Shown here piece by piece: positions 25,802 to 34,259 of a stretch of DNA of 64,000 bases (the first letter of the stretch is position 1; every line of letters starts with the position of its first letter). The DNA comes from Turneriella sp. GTDB lineage: Bacteria > Spirochaetota > Leptospiria > Turneriellales > Turneriellaceae. Both the position numbers and the translations under genes were made by a program. The DNA lies in assembly GCA_019186965.1 (NCBI GenBank), contig JABARV010000005.1, forward strand, positions 1 to 64,000, in the 5' to 3' direction. The notes under the pieces were generated by a model, which made no database searches, was not told the origin of the DNA, and worked only from the letters and a program-made list of their open reading frames with translations.

Positions 25802-26215
25802 ATGGTCAAGACGGGTGCGGCGTTGAAAGGCAATAAAAAAAAATCCAGATCTGCTATTCAAACAACAGAAAAATACCAACTCAAATGCAAAAATTGCTCT
25901 GGCTTTGAGGAAAAGCTTGGTGTTGTCGAAGAGAACTATATAAAAGAAGAAGTTACTCTTATGCAAAAGCACGAGATCATCCGCCAAATGTCGATGTGCA
26001 TGGGCGCAGACATCGAATGCCTACAACACGCAGAAAAACTCTTCGATAATTTCAAATACCTCATTACCGAATACGTCGTCAAACACGAATTTAATCGCGA
26101 AAATAAACTATCGATGCAAATGGTACTTTGGCTCGAAGAAAAATGCTGCCCCACCTCAATGGCTCCTTTGCATAGCGTAATAACAGAATACCTACAACGC
26201 CGTATTTGCAAATAA
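25802..26215 (+). CDS. Unknown 137-aa cysteine-containing protein
   Basis: 137 aa. A basic N-terminus precedes a C-x2-C pair (KCKNCSGFEE, about 29-32), then long helices and a C-C pair (EEKCCPTS). No signal peptide. The protein looks mainly helical. I do not recognise it; the paired cysteines could bind a metal, but too few ligands are evident to claim it. It stands alone: a damaged region lies upstream and its stop is 2 bp from the stop of the converging rlmM. Confidence 0.55.
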   Translation: MVKTGAALKGNKKKSRSAIQTTEKYQLKCKNCSGFEEKLGVVEENYIKEEVTLMQKHEIIRQMSMCMGADIECLQHAEKLFDNFKYLITEYVVKHEFNRENKLSMQMVLWLEEKCCPTSMAPLHSVITEYLQRRICK

Positions 26216-26217
26216 AA

Positions 26218-27129
26218 CTATTTTTTCTCCCACACCCACGTAAGCTCATGCCCATTGTTCCACAAATGGTAAATTTGTGAATAAGGAATTTTTGCAAATT
26301 CGTAAATAATGTCTTTGTTAGAGACGCCACTAAATTTGAGCGTACACACCATAAATTTTAAATGTGGTAAATGAACCCATTCGCGCACTTTATAAAGAAG
26401 CTTTTGACTGTCGCACGCCATATCGCTCAAAAGAATATCCGTTTCACCTAAAAGCGTCTTATCGGCTTTAAGGCCATCGCCTTTTAAAAAACGTAGCGTC
26501 GAAAATCTTTTTAGTAATTTGGCGTCGCACATACTACGGTCAACAAGGGTTACCGTTGCGCCCAAGCTTGCCGCCACATAACTCCACCCCCCAGGGGTAC
26601 CTCCTAAATCTAATACACGCTCCCCTTTTTTTATTGTGTTTTGTGTAAGCGTTAAAACTTCCCACAGTTTTAAGTATGCGCGGCTTGGCGGCCCTATTTT
26701 GTCTTCGGCAAAAAGAATTTTTCCTCCCGCAAAACCACGCTTAAGTGTGCGTGCAGAATAAAGAAGAGTATTTGCATCAAGTAGGGTAAACGCTCCACAA
26801 GGCGGATCTACTCTGCGCACGTTAAACTTCACTATTTTTTCTTTAGCCACCTTTAGCGTATCTGCGATAAGTTTTCCTCTACGAAAAAAAGAGGCGCCTA
26901 CGTAATCCAACTTTTTTTCACGTAAGCGGAGTTTTTTTGCCGCGTCGGTGATAGACGTAAAAGAAATTTTTTCTACATTGGGCCAAAAATCTAAAACCCA
27001 GTAAAGCCTTTTGCCTAAATCGCTTAAAAATACATTTTTCGAGATTTCGTGGATTGGTACAGCGCTATACTTTGCTTCTGAAAGGAATTCAGGGCGTAAT
27101 TCGTCTCGAATAAAATAAACGCACAGCAC
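26218..27129 (-). CDS. rlmM: RlmM-like 23S rRNA 2'-O-ribose methyltransferase
   Basis: 303 aa. The C-terminal half is an FtsJ/RrmJ-type SAM methyltransferase with LDLGGTPGGWSYVAASLGA for SAM binding, LLSDMACDSQKLL with the catalytic Asp, and KFMVCTLKFSG with the catalytic Lys; a lysine upstream and a Glu in HELTWVW complete the K-D-K-E set. The N-terminal 130 residues would hold the RNA-binding part. In E. coli RlmM modifies C2498 of 23S rRNA; the same target is inferred. It lies 5 bp after the hydrolase gene. Confidence 0.88.
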   Translation of the reverse strand: MLCVYFIRDELRPEFLSEAKYSAVPIHEISKNVFLSDLGKRLYWVLDFWPNVEKISFTSITDAAKKLRLREKKLDYVGASFFRRGKLIADTLKVAKEKIVKFNVRRVDPPCGAFTLLDANTLLYSARTLKRGFAGGKILFAEDKIGPPSRAYLKLWEVLTLTQNTIKKGERVLDLGGTPGGWSYVAASLGATVTLVDRSMCDAKLLKRFSTLRFLKGDGLKADKTLLGETDILLSDMACDSQKLLYKVREWVHLPHLKFMVCTLKFSGVSNKDIIYEFAKIPYSQIYHLWNNGHELTWVWEKK

Positions 27130-27134
27130 GTTGG

Positions 27135-28139
27135 TTAATCGGCCTTGAGGATAGTGCGCATACGTTTTAATTTAGAAATCCACGAATTTTTACCTGCTTT
27201 AAGGATTACCGGTTTTAAATCAAACCCACGCAAGGTATCGTGGACAAATTTTATAATATAATGGAAAACTTTTTCGCGAGCCAATTGGTGCGTTAAAAGT
27301 ACGTGATGCGTACTTAAATTTTCGTCGAGCTTTAGTACAAACGCGCATTTTTCGCTTGAAGAGACGCGGCGGAAAATATAGTGCATGTTCTCGATATGTA
27401 CTGTTTTATCGTCGTTTGCATGTATAAAACACGCGGGCGCTCGAATGCGGTATAGACGCTGCTTTACTTCGCCGACTCCCCTTTTAAAAGAATGTAGTGT
27501 CGAAAGCGTATACGCTTCCTCGTAGCCAACCCACGGTATCATGATTTTTTCAGAAAGTGCACCTTTCGCTTTGGGGATATGCTTTAGAAAGTATTTGAGA
27601 ACTCCTGTAAAAAAAAGGCGTGGATCGCGTACAATAAAGCGTCCGTTCAAAAATCCGTTGAGCGTAACAGGCGCGGCGATGGTAATAATCCCCGTAGGCG
27701 GTGCATGCCGTTGAACGCGGGATGCTACGTTAAGGCATAAATTTCCCCCCATTGAAAATCCGACAAGAAAAAAATACCGAAAATTAGGACGCTCGTGTAT
27801 GTACGTGTCGAGCACTTTGGTAAGCCAATGTTCATAGCGCGTGTGTGAAAAATTTTTGATGTTTGTTCCATGCCCAGGAAGAAGCGGCGCGATTACAGTG
27901 TGCCCTTCGCTATGGAGGAGATTTCCTAAGGTATGCATTGTGTAGGGTGAATCTTCAAAACCATGGACAAGTAAAAAACCTACGTCTGTAGACCCCCTAA
28001 GGCGAAAAGGTTCTGCGCCACGCATAAGTTGCGAAACCGGAGGAGTTTCCTGAAAATCGCGGGGATTAACTTTTTCTGGAAAGCCATAGTGCCCAACGAT
28101 AAAGAGGGCTAAAAGGAGTATAATGACTAACAGCAACAC
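27135..28139 (-). CDS. Membrane-anchored alpha/beta hydrolase
   Basis: 334 aa. An N-terminal hydrophobic segment (2-19) anchors or exports it. The hydrolase core shows HGFEDSP (oxyanion region), nucleophile elbow G-F-S-M-G-G with the catalytic Ser, D in HANDDKTV and the catalytic His in STHHVLL. The closest type is the monoacylglycerol-lipase/carboxylesterase group that includes thermostable Est30-like enzymes, suggesting short-chain lipid or ester hydrolysis at the membrane. It overlaps nothing; the outer-membrane protein gene upstream ends 34 bp away. Confidence 0.85.
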   Translation of the reverse strand: MLLLVIILLLALFIVGHYGFPEKVNPRDFQETPPVSQLMRGAEPFRLRGSTDVGFLLVHGFEDSPYTMHTLGNLLHSEGHTVIAPLLPGHGTNIKNFSHTRYEHWLTKVLDTYIHERPNFRYFFLVGFSMGGNLCLNVASRVQRHAPPTGIITIAAPVTLNGFLNGRFIVRDPRLFFTGVLKYFLKHIPKAKGALSEKIMIPWVGYEEAYTLSTLHSFKRGVGEVKQRLYRIRAPACFIHANDDKTVHIENMHYIFRRVSSSEKCAFVLKLDENLSTHHVLLTHQLAREKVFHYIIKFVHDTLRGFDLKPVILKAGKNSWISKLKRMRTILKAD

Positions 28140-28173
28140 TCAGGCTGAGTAAAAATGGCGTATCGTATGTAAA

Positions 28174-29652
28174 TCAGAACTGCGCTTCTGCGGCTATAAG
28201 CGCCGACACCGTTTGGTAAAATGCTCCTCCCTCCGAACGGGGTACTCCCCAAAAACCATTCACGAGGAGTTGTAACGAAACGTAATCGTTCATTTTGTAC
28301 GTAAGCTCTCCGGCAAGAAGCCCTGAACCATCGGTTACAAGTACGCTTGTGTAAAGCGCTCCTTCCCATTTATTAGAACCAAAAAGCTCAGGATCGTAAA
28401 GCCGCATAAACGCATAGTGCATCCCCAGCGAAAGGTATGCAAAATTCTGGTTTGCCGCAAGGAGAAAAAGTCGGTATGGATTTTGTGTCCCAAAGATAAA
28501 TGCGCTGTTGTCGTACCGACTCCCCGCCACACCCAATGCATTGTAGAACAAGTTCATCTGCGACGCGTTATACCCTTCGCCGTTAAAATAGTACTCAATA
28601 GAAAGATTAAGCTTATTTTCAAAAGTGTACTGCGCACCCACAAGGCTACGCACGTACGCTTTGCCGCTTGAACGCTCCTCAAAAGTATAAAGAGCGCCTT
28701 GGACAAGGGTTGGCCCAACATAAATATCGTCATTGAGCTGCTTTACCGTTTGGACAGCGCTTCCCTCTTGCACGCGAACTTCGCCGTGGAGCTCTAAAGC
28801 GTCGCCAAAAACCTTTGCCAAGGTAACGCCTGCATTGTGGCGGTTACGATAAAAATAATGGAGGGATAAATCAATTCCCCAAACATACTCGTAGAGTTTT
28901 ACCCAGTGTGCATCTTTCCGGTTAAATTGCGTAAGGCGGTCTATTTCCGTTGCAACTTTCGCGTCGGAGTAATTACTTTGCGTAAATTCGGGAACATAAG
29001 TGTACGAAAACGAACCTCCCTTCCATAAAAATTCGTTACGGAGCAAAATAGTTCCTTCGCGATTTTTAATGCGAACACGGTTATCAAGATTAAACCCAGG
29101 AAGCGTTGTCGGGTTTGCTAAAAAATCAACAACGTTGCGCGAATACCCTACCCCGTCGGTAATGTTTTTCCTACCCAAACTTAAAAGCCAAAAAGAACTT
29201 GGCCTAAAATTTAAGTACGCCTCTTTTAAAAAATTTTGTGCATGGCTGAGCGAAGGCTTTGCAAGGGATTCGTGCCCTTCGTATTGAAGGTAGAGGAACG
29301 TATCCGCAACGACTAATTCCAAAACAGGGTTTATTCCACCCCCGCCGATAATGGGGAGTTTTAAATCGACGCTTGCAAGAACACGGTTTTGTACGCGGGG
29401 TAATCCCAAAAAGTCGTCGGGATTAAGGAGTGAGTCTTTACGCGCTACTGCATACCCGGGTTCTTCACGTAAAAGTATTTGCCAAAAAAGAGGAAATGCT
29501 GGCGTTTCTTCTTCGGTTGTTTCATCTACTGTCGTCGTGGCGGAGGATGTATCAACGTTCTGCTTTTTTGCCCAAAGAGGCGCAGATAAAAAAAGTAAAA
29601 GTAAAATTTTAGAACTTACGCTATGAAAATATTTTTCTACAACCTTATGCAT
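28174..29652 (-). CDS. Outer-membrane beta-barrel protein of the export operon
   Basis: 492 aa. The signal peptide ends near A-K-K (about 28), then a short Thr/Glu-rich stretch is followed by many alternating amphipathic strands and turns, and the chain ends Q-F, as outer-membrane barrels do. The N-terminal part of the barrel (PRVQNRVLASVDLKLPIIGGGG) and the overall type resemble porin-like proteins encoded with LolA-like carriers and LolDE-like transporters. It is the last gene of the tetR-led unit, 70 bp after the LolA-like gene; that gap contains a 20-bp A/T palindrome. Probably the outer-membrane end point of a lipid or lipoprotein route; cargo is unknown. Confidence 0.78.
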   Translation of the reverse strand: MHKVVEKYFHSVSSKILLLLFLSAPLWAKKQNVDTSSATTTVDETTEEETPAFPLFWQILLREEPGYAVARKDSLLNPDDFLGLPRVQNRVLASVDLKLPIIGGGGINPVLELVVADTFLYLQYEGHESLAKPSLSHAQNFLKEAYLNFRPSSFWLLSLGRKNITDGVGYSRNVVDFLANPTTLPGFNLDNRVRIKNREGTILLRNEFLWKGGSFSYTYVPEFTQSNYSDAKVATEIDRLTQFNRKDAHWVKLYEYVWGIDLSLHYFYRNRHNAGVTLAKVFGDALELHGEVRVQEGSAVQTVKQLNDDIYVGPTLVQGALYTFEERSSGKAYVRSLVGAQYTFENKLNLSIEYYFNGEGYNASQMNLFYNALGVAGSRYDNSAFIFGTQNPYRLFLLAANQNFAYLSLGMHYAFMRLYDPELFGSNKWEGALYTSVLVTDGSGLLAGELTYKMNDYVSLQLLVNGFWGVPRSEGGAFYQTVSALIAAEAQF

Positions 29653-29690
29653 GTTTAAATTTCAAAAATAAAAATTTATTTTGCATTTAT

Positions 29691-29710
29691 AAGTTTTTTT
29701 AAAAAAACTT
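29691..29710. repeat. 20-bp perfect A/T palindrome
   Basis: AAGTTTTTTTAAAAAAACTT reads the same on both strands. It lies in the 70-bp gap between the LolA-like gene and the barrel gene. It could form an unstable hairpin that lowers expression of the barrel gene, or be a bent-DNA or protein-binding site. Confidence 0.45.
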
Positions 29711-29722
29711 TCACAAAAATAT

Positions 29723-30448
29723 TTAACGCAATTCCGGTAGCGCAGACTGCTGGAAAATACTTGCAGGGAATTTCCTTTTCCCCATCGAAGTATAGTGGAT
29801 TTCGCTTTTCCAATCGGGCTTTATTCCGTCGGTAATGTGGACGACAGTGGGCCGAGTTTCCCCTGCAATACTTTTATACCCTGTGTACGTTGCATACTTT
29901 AAAGGTTTACCTGATATGGCAAAAAAAGTTGCTTTAACGGGTCTATACGTTTTATGCTCTACCCAGTAGTGGATGCGGTAATAACTTACTTTATTTTTTG
30001 CGTTAAGCTCTAAAAGATAGCAATTTTTGCCATCCACTTTTTCGCTTTGCTTTAAAATTTTAGCGTTGTAATCGTCTGCGTAGTTGACGCGTGCAACGTC
30101 TGCGTTTGAAACTTCACCCATTAGACGCTGTTGTGGCGAAATCCTAAATGTGCGTTTAGAGCCAGGGATATACATCCAAAGGTCGTCATTTACCATAAGC
30201 ATCGCTTTACCCTTTTCGCGTGGCGGGTTTAAAAATTTGACGACAGACGTTGTGCGGTCTTTGACATAAGTTTCAAGAGTCATTTCTTGCGCATCTTGGT
30301 CGGGTCTTTGCGAAACTACGCGTACCTTCATTTGGAACGATCCTTGTGGACCTCTTACTGCATCTGCGTGCCGGATAATTTGTGTCGCATCCTGTGCGTA
30401 AATAAACCCGGCGTTTAATAGCAAAATTAGTATTGTATTTTTTTTCAT
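29723..30448 (-). CDS. LolA-like periplasmic carrier protein
   Basis: 241 aa, signal peptide cleaved after about residue 18 (GFIYAQD). The mature protein fits the LolA/LolB-fold family annotated as outer-membrane lipoprotein-sorting protein: repeated antiparallel strands, KFLNPPREKGKAML and WMYIPGSKRTFRI near the middle, and a strand-rich C-terminus. Such proteins are coded with LolE/MacB-type permeases and usually carry a lipid or lipoprotein through the periplasm. A good ribosome-binding site (GAGG) precedes the ATG. Lies between the permease gene (21 bp) and the barrel gene. Confidence 0.9.
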   Translation of the reverse strand: MKKNTILILLLNAGFIYAQDATQIIRHADAVRGPQGSFQMKVRVVSQRPDQDAQEMTLETYVKDRTTSVVKFLNPPREKGKAMLMVNDDLWMYIPGSKRTFRISPQQRLMGEVSNADVARVNYADDYNAKILKQSEKVDGKNCYLLELNAKNKVSYYRIHYWVEHKTYRPVKATFFAISGKPLKYATYTGYKSIAGETRPTVVHITDGIKPDWKSEIHYTSMGKRKFPASIFQQSALPELR

Positions 30449-30469
30449 TTTTCGCCTCTTTAATTTTTT

Positions 30470-31735
30470 TTATACATGCCTTAATGCATCGACAACGCGC
30501 AATTTGGCCGCTTTAAACGCAGGATAAATGGAAGCGACAAAGCTTGAGCAAATTGCAACTAAAAATCCAATAAGGAAACTTGAGGGGTAAAGCTTTAGTT
30601 GCAACACAAAACTTTGGCTACTTCCGGGAGGGGGAGGCATGAGGAGTTTTGCGTGGTTTACAATAAAACCGACAAGCCCACCCATCGCCATGCCAATGAG
30701 TCCACCTATTACCCCAAGTAAAATTCCTTCAAGAATAAAAAGTTTTAGGATCGACGAACCTTCTGCGCCCATCGCGCGTATAGTTCCAATTTCTTGGACG
30801 CGTTCAAAAACCGACATTGTGAGCGTATTTACAATGGAGAAGACCACGACAAAAACAATAATAGTCGCAATAACCATAAACATCCCTTTAAGGAAAATCA
30901 TTACCTGTTTGTAGTAATCTGCCAATTCGTACCAAGACACCATTTCTAAGTCGTAACCCTTTTTCGCAAAAACTGTTTTTAAATCCTCCATCGCTCGGTT
31001 TGTCATGTCGGTGTCGTGGAGCATCACGACGAGCTTTAAGACGCCATCGGTCGCTGAGAACCGTTTTGCATCGGCAAGCGGCATTACTGCAGCGACTTTA
31101 TCGTACTCTTTAGAGACAGTCGAAAAGCATCCTTTCCAAAGAAGGTCTGTCGCGTTGAGCGCACCAATTGCGCTTGCCCCCATAAGGCTTAAAAGGTCGC
31201 CTTCTTGGACGCCAAGCGCGTCGCAAAGCTCGTTTCCAAGAAGAACGCTTCCTGTATCCTCTCCCGTTAAACGCGAGCCACGTTTGAGGTTAAGCGCACT
31301 CGATGTTCCATCGTCAAGGATTGACATAATGCGCTCGGGCTCGACCTCGATGCCTTGCGCGATAAAATTATACGATTGCCCGCCCTTCGTAATAAGTCCG
31401 TTAAGTTCCAAACGCGCTGTTACAACTTTAAGGCGGTCTTTTAAAGTGTCTCGAATAGTGTTTTTTATATCGTCCGAATTTTGTATAAGGTATGCAAATG
31501 GATTCATCCCTTTTGATTCACGGTAGCCTTTTTTGTAAATTTGTATATGCCCCAATTGCGAACGGATATACATTTCACGAAGCCCCCAGTCGGCAAAGTT
31601 TTGGTAGCCATCGAAATTGATGAGAGCGGCACAACCTAAAACAATCGAAAATAATGTAAGTAAGGTGCGCCGGCGGTTACGAAAGACATTACGGAATGCG
31701 ATTTTTAAATCGGCGGGAATTTTAATTTTACTCAT
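30470..31735 (-). CDS. LolE/MacB-type ABC transporter permease
   Basis: 421 aa. One membrane helix near residues 23-42, a periplasmic domain of about 230 residues, then three helices within 280-410 forming the FtsX domain (VFSIVNTLTMSVFERVQEIGTIRAMGAE is the coupling-helix region). This four-helix layout is the type VII, mechanotransmission class, used by LolCDE and MacB, which moves lipoproteins or toxins out of the inner membrane without channel transport. The start overlaps the ATPase gene by 4 bp (ATGA type). Confidence 0.92.
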   Translation of the reverse strand: MSKIKIPADLKIAFRNVFRNRRRTLLTLFSIVLGCAALINFDGYQNFADWGLREMYIRSQLGHIQIYKKGYRESKGMNPFAYLIQNSDDIKNTIRDTLKDRLKVVTARLELNGLITKGGQSYNFIAQGIEVEPERIMSILDDGTSSALNLKRGSRLTGEDTGSVLLGNELCDALGVQEGDLLSLMGASAIGALNATDLLWKGCFSTVSKEYDKVAAVMPLADAKRFSATDGVLKLVVMLHDTDMTNRAMEDLKTVFAKKGYDLEMVSWYELADYYKQVMIFLKGMFMVIATIIVFVVVFSIVNTLTMSVFERVQEIGTIRAMGAEGSSILKLFILEGILLGVIGGLIGMAMGGLVGFIVNHAKLLMPPPPGSSQSFVLQLKLYPSSFLIGFLVAICSSFVASIYPAFKAAKLRVVDALRHV

Positions 31736-32469
31736 GCGGATTTCCTTGTGCGGGCACTTTTCTTTTTTGGTGCAGATTTTTTTTGTGCGCCGTCTTTTTC
31801 TATTTTACCGTCGTGGATGCGTATAACGCGTTTGGCAAAAGAAAGTACATCGGGATCGTGCGTCGCAAAAATAAACGTTGTCTTGTAACGGTTATTCATC
31901 TCTTGCATAAGGTGCAAAATTGATTTTCCTGTTTGCGAATCTAAATTTGCTGTTGGCTCATCGGCTAAAACAATACGGGGACGCGTTACAAGCGCCCGCG
32001 CAATTGCGACACGTTGCCTTTGGCCTCCCGAAAGCTGGTTGGGACGGTGGTTACGGTGTGCTGTAAGCCCCACTTGTTCAATAATTTCGTCCACTGCGTT
32101 TTTTCTTTCACCTTCGGGAATGCCTTTTAGAAGAAGCGCGTATTCGACATTTTCGTAAACCGATAAAACAGGAATTAGGTTAAACGCCTGAAAAATAAAT
32201 CCGATATTTTTACGGCGCACTTTTGCTAGCTCTTTCTCCGATTTACTATTTGTCTCTTCACCGCAAACAATAACCTTTCCTTCGGTTGCTACATCGATAC
32301 AACCCAAAAGGTTAAGGAGGGTACTTTTTCCAGAGCCAGAAGGCCCCATAATAACGGTAAATTCTCCTTCGCTGATTTGTAAATCTATCCCCCGAAGCGC
32401 AGGGACTTCAAAGTCTCCCATCGCGTATCGCTTTTGGACGTTATCGAGAGCAACTATTGGCATACCCAT
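31732..32469 (-). CDS. LolD/MacB-type ABC transporter ATPase
   Basis: 245 aa. Walker [11 protein letters not shown]-loop, signature [15 protein letters not shown], Walker [15 protein letters not shown] and the H-loop THD are present. It powers the permease encoded by the overlapping downstream gene. The C-terminus has a 20-residue Lys/Ala/Ser-rich tail after [12 protein letters not shown], not usual for LolD. ATG 32469 lies 2 nt after the tetR stop, so expression follows the regulator gene. An ATG two codons later is also possible. Confidence 0.95.
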   Translation of the reverse strand: MGMPIVALDNVQKRYAMGDFEVPALRGIDLQISEGEFTVIMGPSGSGKSTLLNLLGCIDVATEGKVIVCGEETNSKSEKELAKVRRKNIGFIFQAFNLIPVLSVYENVEYALLLKGIPEGERKNAVDEIIEQVGLTAHRNHRPNQLSGGQRQRVAIARALVTRPRIVLADEPTANLDSQTGKSILHLMQEMNNRYKTTFIFATHDPDVLSFAKRVIRIHDGKIEKDGAQKKSAPKKKSARTRKSA

Positions 32470-32471
32470 GT

Positions 32472-33107
32472 TTACACCGTAAACTTTTCGAGTGTTGCGT
32501 CAACTAAAATTCCAGAACCCATTTGGAGGAATGCGCTCATAAACATTGCCCGAAATTCGCTTTCTTGAACATCGAGCATTCCTATAACGTAGAGCGACGC
32601 CATGCCGTGGCAAAGCCCCCAAATTGCTCTGGCGACTTCTTCGTTCGTGCCTTCTTTTAAAAAGCCCTCGCGCATTCCGTCTGCAACGCGGTCTAAAAGA
32701 AATTGGTATGTTTGGTGTGCACGTATGCCTACTGAACCTTCATTATGGACTTTCTGGAAAATATCCGGCGACATGAAAATTAACCTAAAAATTTTGGGAT
32801 TTTCAACGACAAAATCGACAAATGCCTTGCCGGCTAATAAAAGTCGTTCCGCAGCAGTTTTTCCCGCTAAAGCGCGGTATTGGTACTCGCCAAAAACTGT
32901 AAAACCTTGTTCGACAAGGGCAAGGAGAATTGCGTCTTTATTAGGGAAGTGGCGGTAGAGCGCCATTGCTGTAATATGTAGCTTTTGTGCAATGCGGCGC
33001 ATCGAAACAGCGCTTATGCCATTTGAAAGGTAAAGCTCTAACGCTGTAGACAAAATTTTTTCCGGCATAGTTTTTTGTTTCTTTTTAGGAGGCACAACAG
33101 CTACCAC
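32472..33107 (-). CDS. TetR-family repressor of the export operon
   Basis: 211 aa from GTG 33107; the frame is open to 33134, but that part coincides with a 27-bp palindrome and is probably not translated (GTG 33095 or ATG 33068 are other options). Helix-turn-helix: ILSTALELYLSNG, then VSMRRIAQKLHITAMALYRHF with the classic Y-R-H-F end. The C-terminal ligand-binding domain is of the large, helical TetR type with a PF13305-like pattern. It leads the unit tetR-ATPase-permease-LolA-like-barrel and probably represses it through the palindrome at 33114-33140. The inducing ligand is unknown. Confidence 0.9.
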   Translation of the reverse strand: MVAVVPPKKKQKTMPEKILSTALELYLSNGISAVSMRRIAQKLHITAMALYRHFPNKDAILLALVEQGFTVFGEYQYRALAGKTAAERLLLAGKAFVDFVVENPKIFRLIFMSPDIFQKVHNEGSVGIRAHQTYQFLLDRVADGMREGFLKEGTNEEVARAIWGLCHGMASLYVIGMLDVQESEFRAMFMSAFLQMGSGILVDATLEKFTV

Positions 33108-33113
33108 AGAAAC

Positions 33114-33140
33114 ATATCTGTATACACTGTACACAAATAT
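33114..33140. promoter_or_regulatory. 27-bp palindromic operator at the tetR start
   Basis: Half-sites ATATCTGTATACA and TGTACACAAATAT flank a central C; 22 of 26 paired positions are symmetric. A minus-strand -10-like TATACA (33124-33119) lies inside it. Size and placement match typical TetR autoregulatory operators, so binding by the neighbouring TetR protein is likely. Confidence 0.7.
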
Positions 33141-33155
33141 CTATTTCTCGATAGC

Positions 33156-34259
33156 TTAAACGTTTCGTTTGGGTTCAAACTGCAAATAACGTTCGACGAG
33201 GCTCACGCTCTTGTCGCTCTCGCGGCGCATTGGGGGTAAAATTGTATCGGGAACACGGCTCATCGTATCCATTGTGCGTAAAAGATTTGAACGAAAATCA
33301 GCAAAGACGCGGCGGGGGAACGCAAGTGTATTTCCTTTATGGAATGTTTTTAAAAGCTTGCGTGCTTCGCTTCTATCGATGAGCTTCCGGCGCAAGAGGT
33401 CTTCTGTAGAAGCAGTAAACTCATTCGCGCCAAAACCGTAATTGCGAATCATATCAGAGATAACACGAAAAAGCCCTGCACGGGTGATAACATCTGCCTT
33501 GTACAAAAACACTGCCGTTTGGAAATAATTTTGTGTTGGAATTACTTTTTCGGAGAGAGTTGTATGGGTGTGTGCTGGACTTTTTTGCTCTAAATGGATA
33601 AATATTTGCCGCACGGCATCACGTGGCCTATACCCACTATCGCTTAGCCTTTTAAGATTATCCGCAATCAACTGCATTTCGTCGCGGGCGACCTCCCACT
33701 TTTTTAAAATCGTTAAAACTTCATAGGCCTCTAAATTTCCTGCGGCAATATCTGCATAAAGAGAATAAATCGCGGCATCGTATTCGGAGTCGTCGCCAAA
33801 AAGGATTTCCTCAGCGCGTACGGGAAAAATTCCTCGTGCGTAAATTAAAGCGGCAAGCTTAAAACCGATTTTATCGATAATTTTTTTGAACTGAAACTTC
33901 TTCATTGCCGCACGCCAGTTTTTAAAAAGAATACCGTCAAAAGAAACGCCGTCGAGTTTTAATTTTTCGGCGACAACCTTGTGGAGCCCCTCGGGAGAGC
34001 CTGAAATAAAATAAATGGGAACGGGTGGCTTTGAAGTATCTGGGCCACGCCGGATTTCCCGCACCACTGCAGCGACGCCAGGAATATTCTTTTTCTCTTC
34101 TGCTTTTTCAAAAGGGATCCGCATAAGTTTACGGAACGATTCAAAACGGGTATCCAAATACGTTTTGTCTAAATCGAAGGTACAGACAAGGCCATCGTAT
34201 TTGGAGTTACTCCGCTTAACTCCGTACATCTGTTCGAGGGACTTAAGCATCGGGTACAA
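33156..34259 (-). CDS. App1-like HAD phosphatase
   Basis: 367 aa. Haloacid-dehalogenase fold with the motif I F-D-L-D-K-T-Y-L-D-T (nucleophile and acid aspartates), motif II F-I-S-G-S-P, a lysine region (FKNWRAAMKKF) and motif IV GDDSEYDAAIY. The DLDKT-YLDT pattern is that of the DUF2183/App1 family, whose studied members are phosphatidate phosphatases. The C-terminal 170 residues are helical and basic. The start overlaps the end of the phosphate-transporter gene by 17 bp, so it is translated with it. Lipid substrate is inferred. Confidence 0.8.
   Translation of the reverse strand: MYPMLKSLEQMYGVKRSNSKYDGLVCTFDLDKTYLDTRFESFRKLMRIPFEKAEEKKNIPGVAAVVREIRRGPDTSKPPVPIYFISGSPEGLHKVVAEKLKLDGVSFDGILFKNWRAAMKKFQFKKIIDKIGFKLAALIYARGIFPVRAEEILFGDDSEYDAAIYSLYADIAAGNLEAYEVLTILKKWEVARDEMQLIADNLKRLSDSGYRPRDAVRQIFIHLEQKSPAHTHTTLSEKVIPTQNYFQTAVFLYKADVITRAGLFRVISDMIRNYGFGANEFTASTEDLLRRKLIDRSEARKLLKTFHKGNTLAFPRRVFADFRSNLLRTMDTMSRVPDTILPPMRRESDKSVSLVERYLQFEPKRNV

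Noticed and set aside
33108-33134. Translation of the palindromic stretch as the first codons of tetR
   Set aside because: The sequence is a 27-bp palindrome with a -10-like box, better explained as an operator/promoter.
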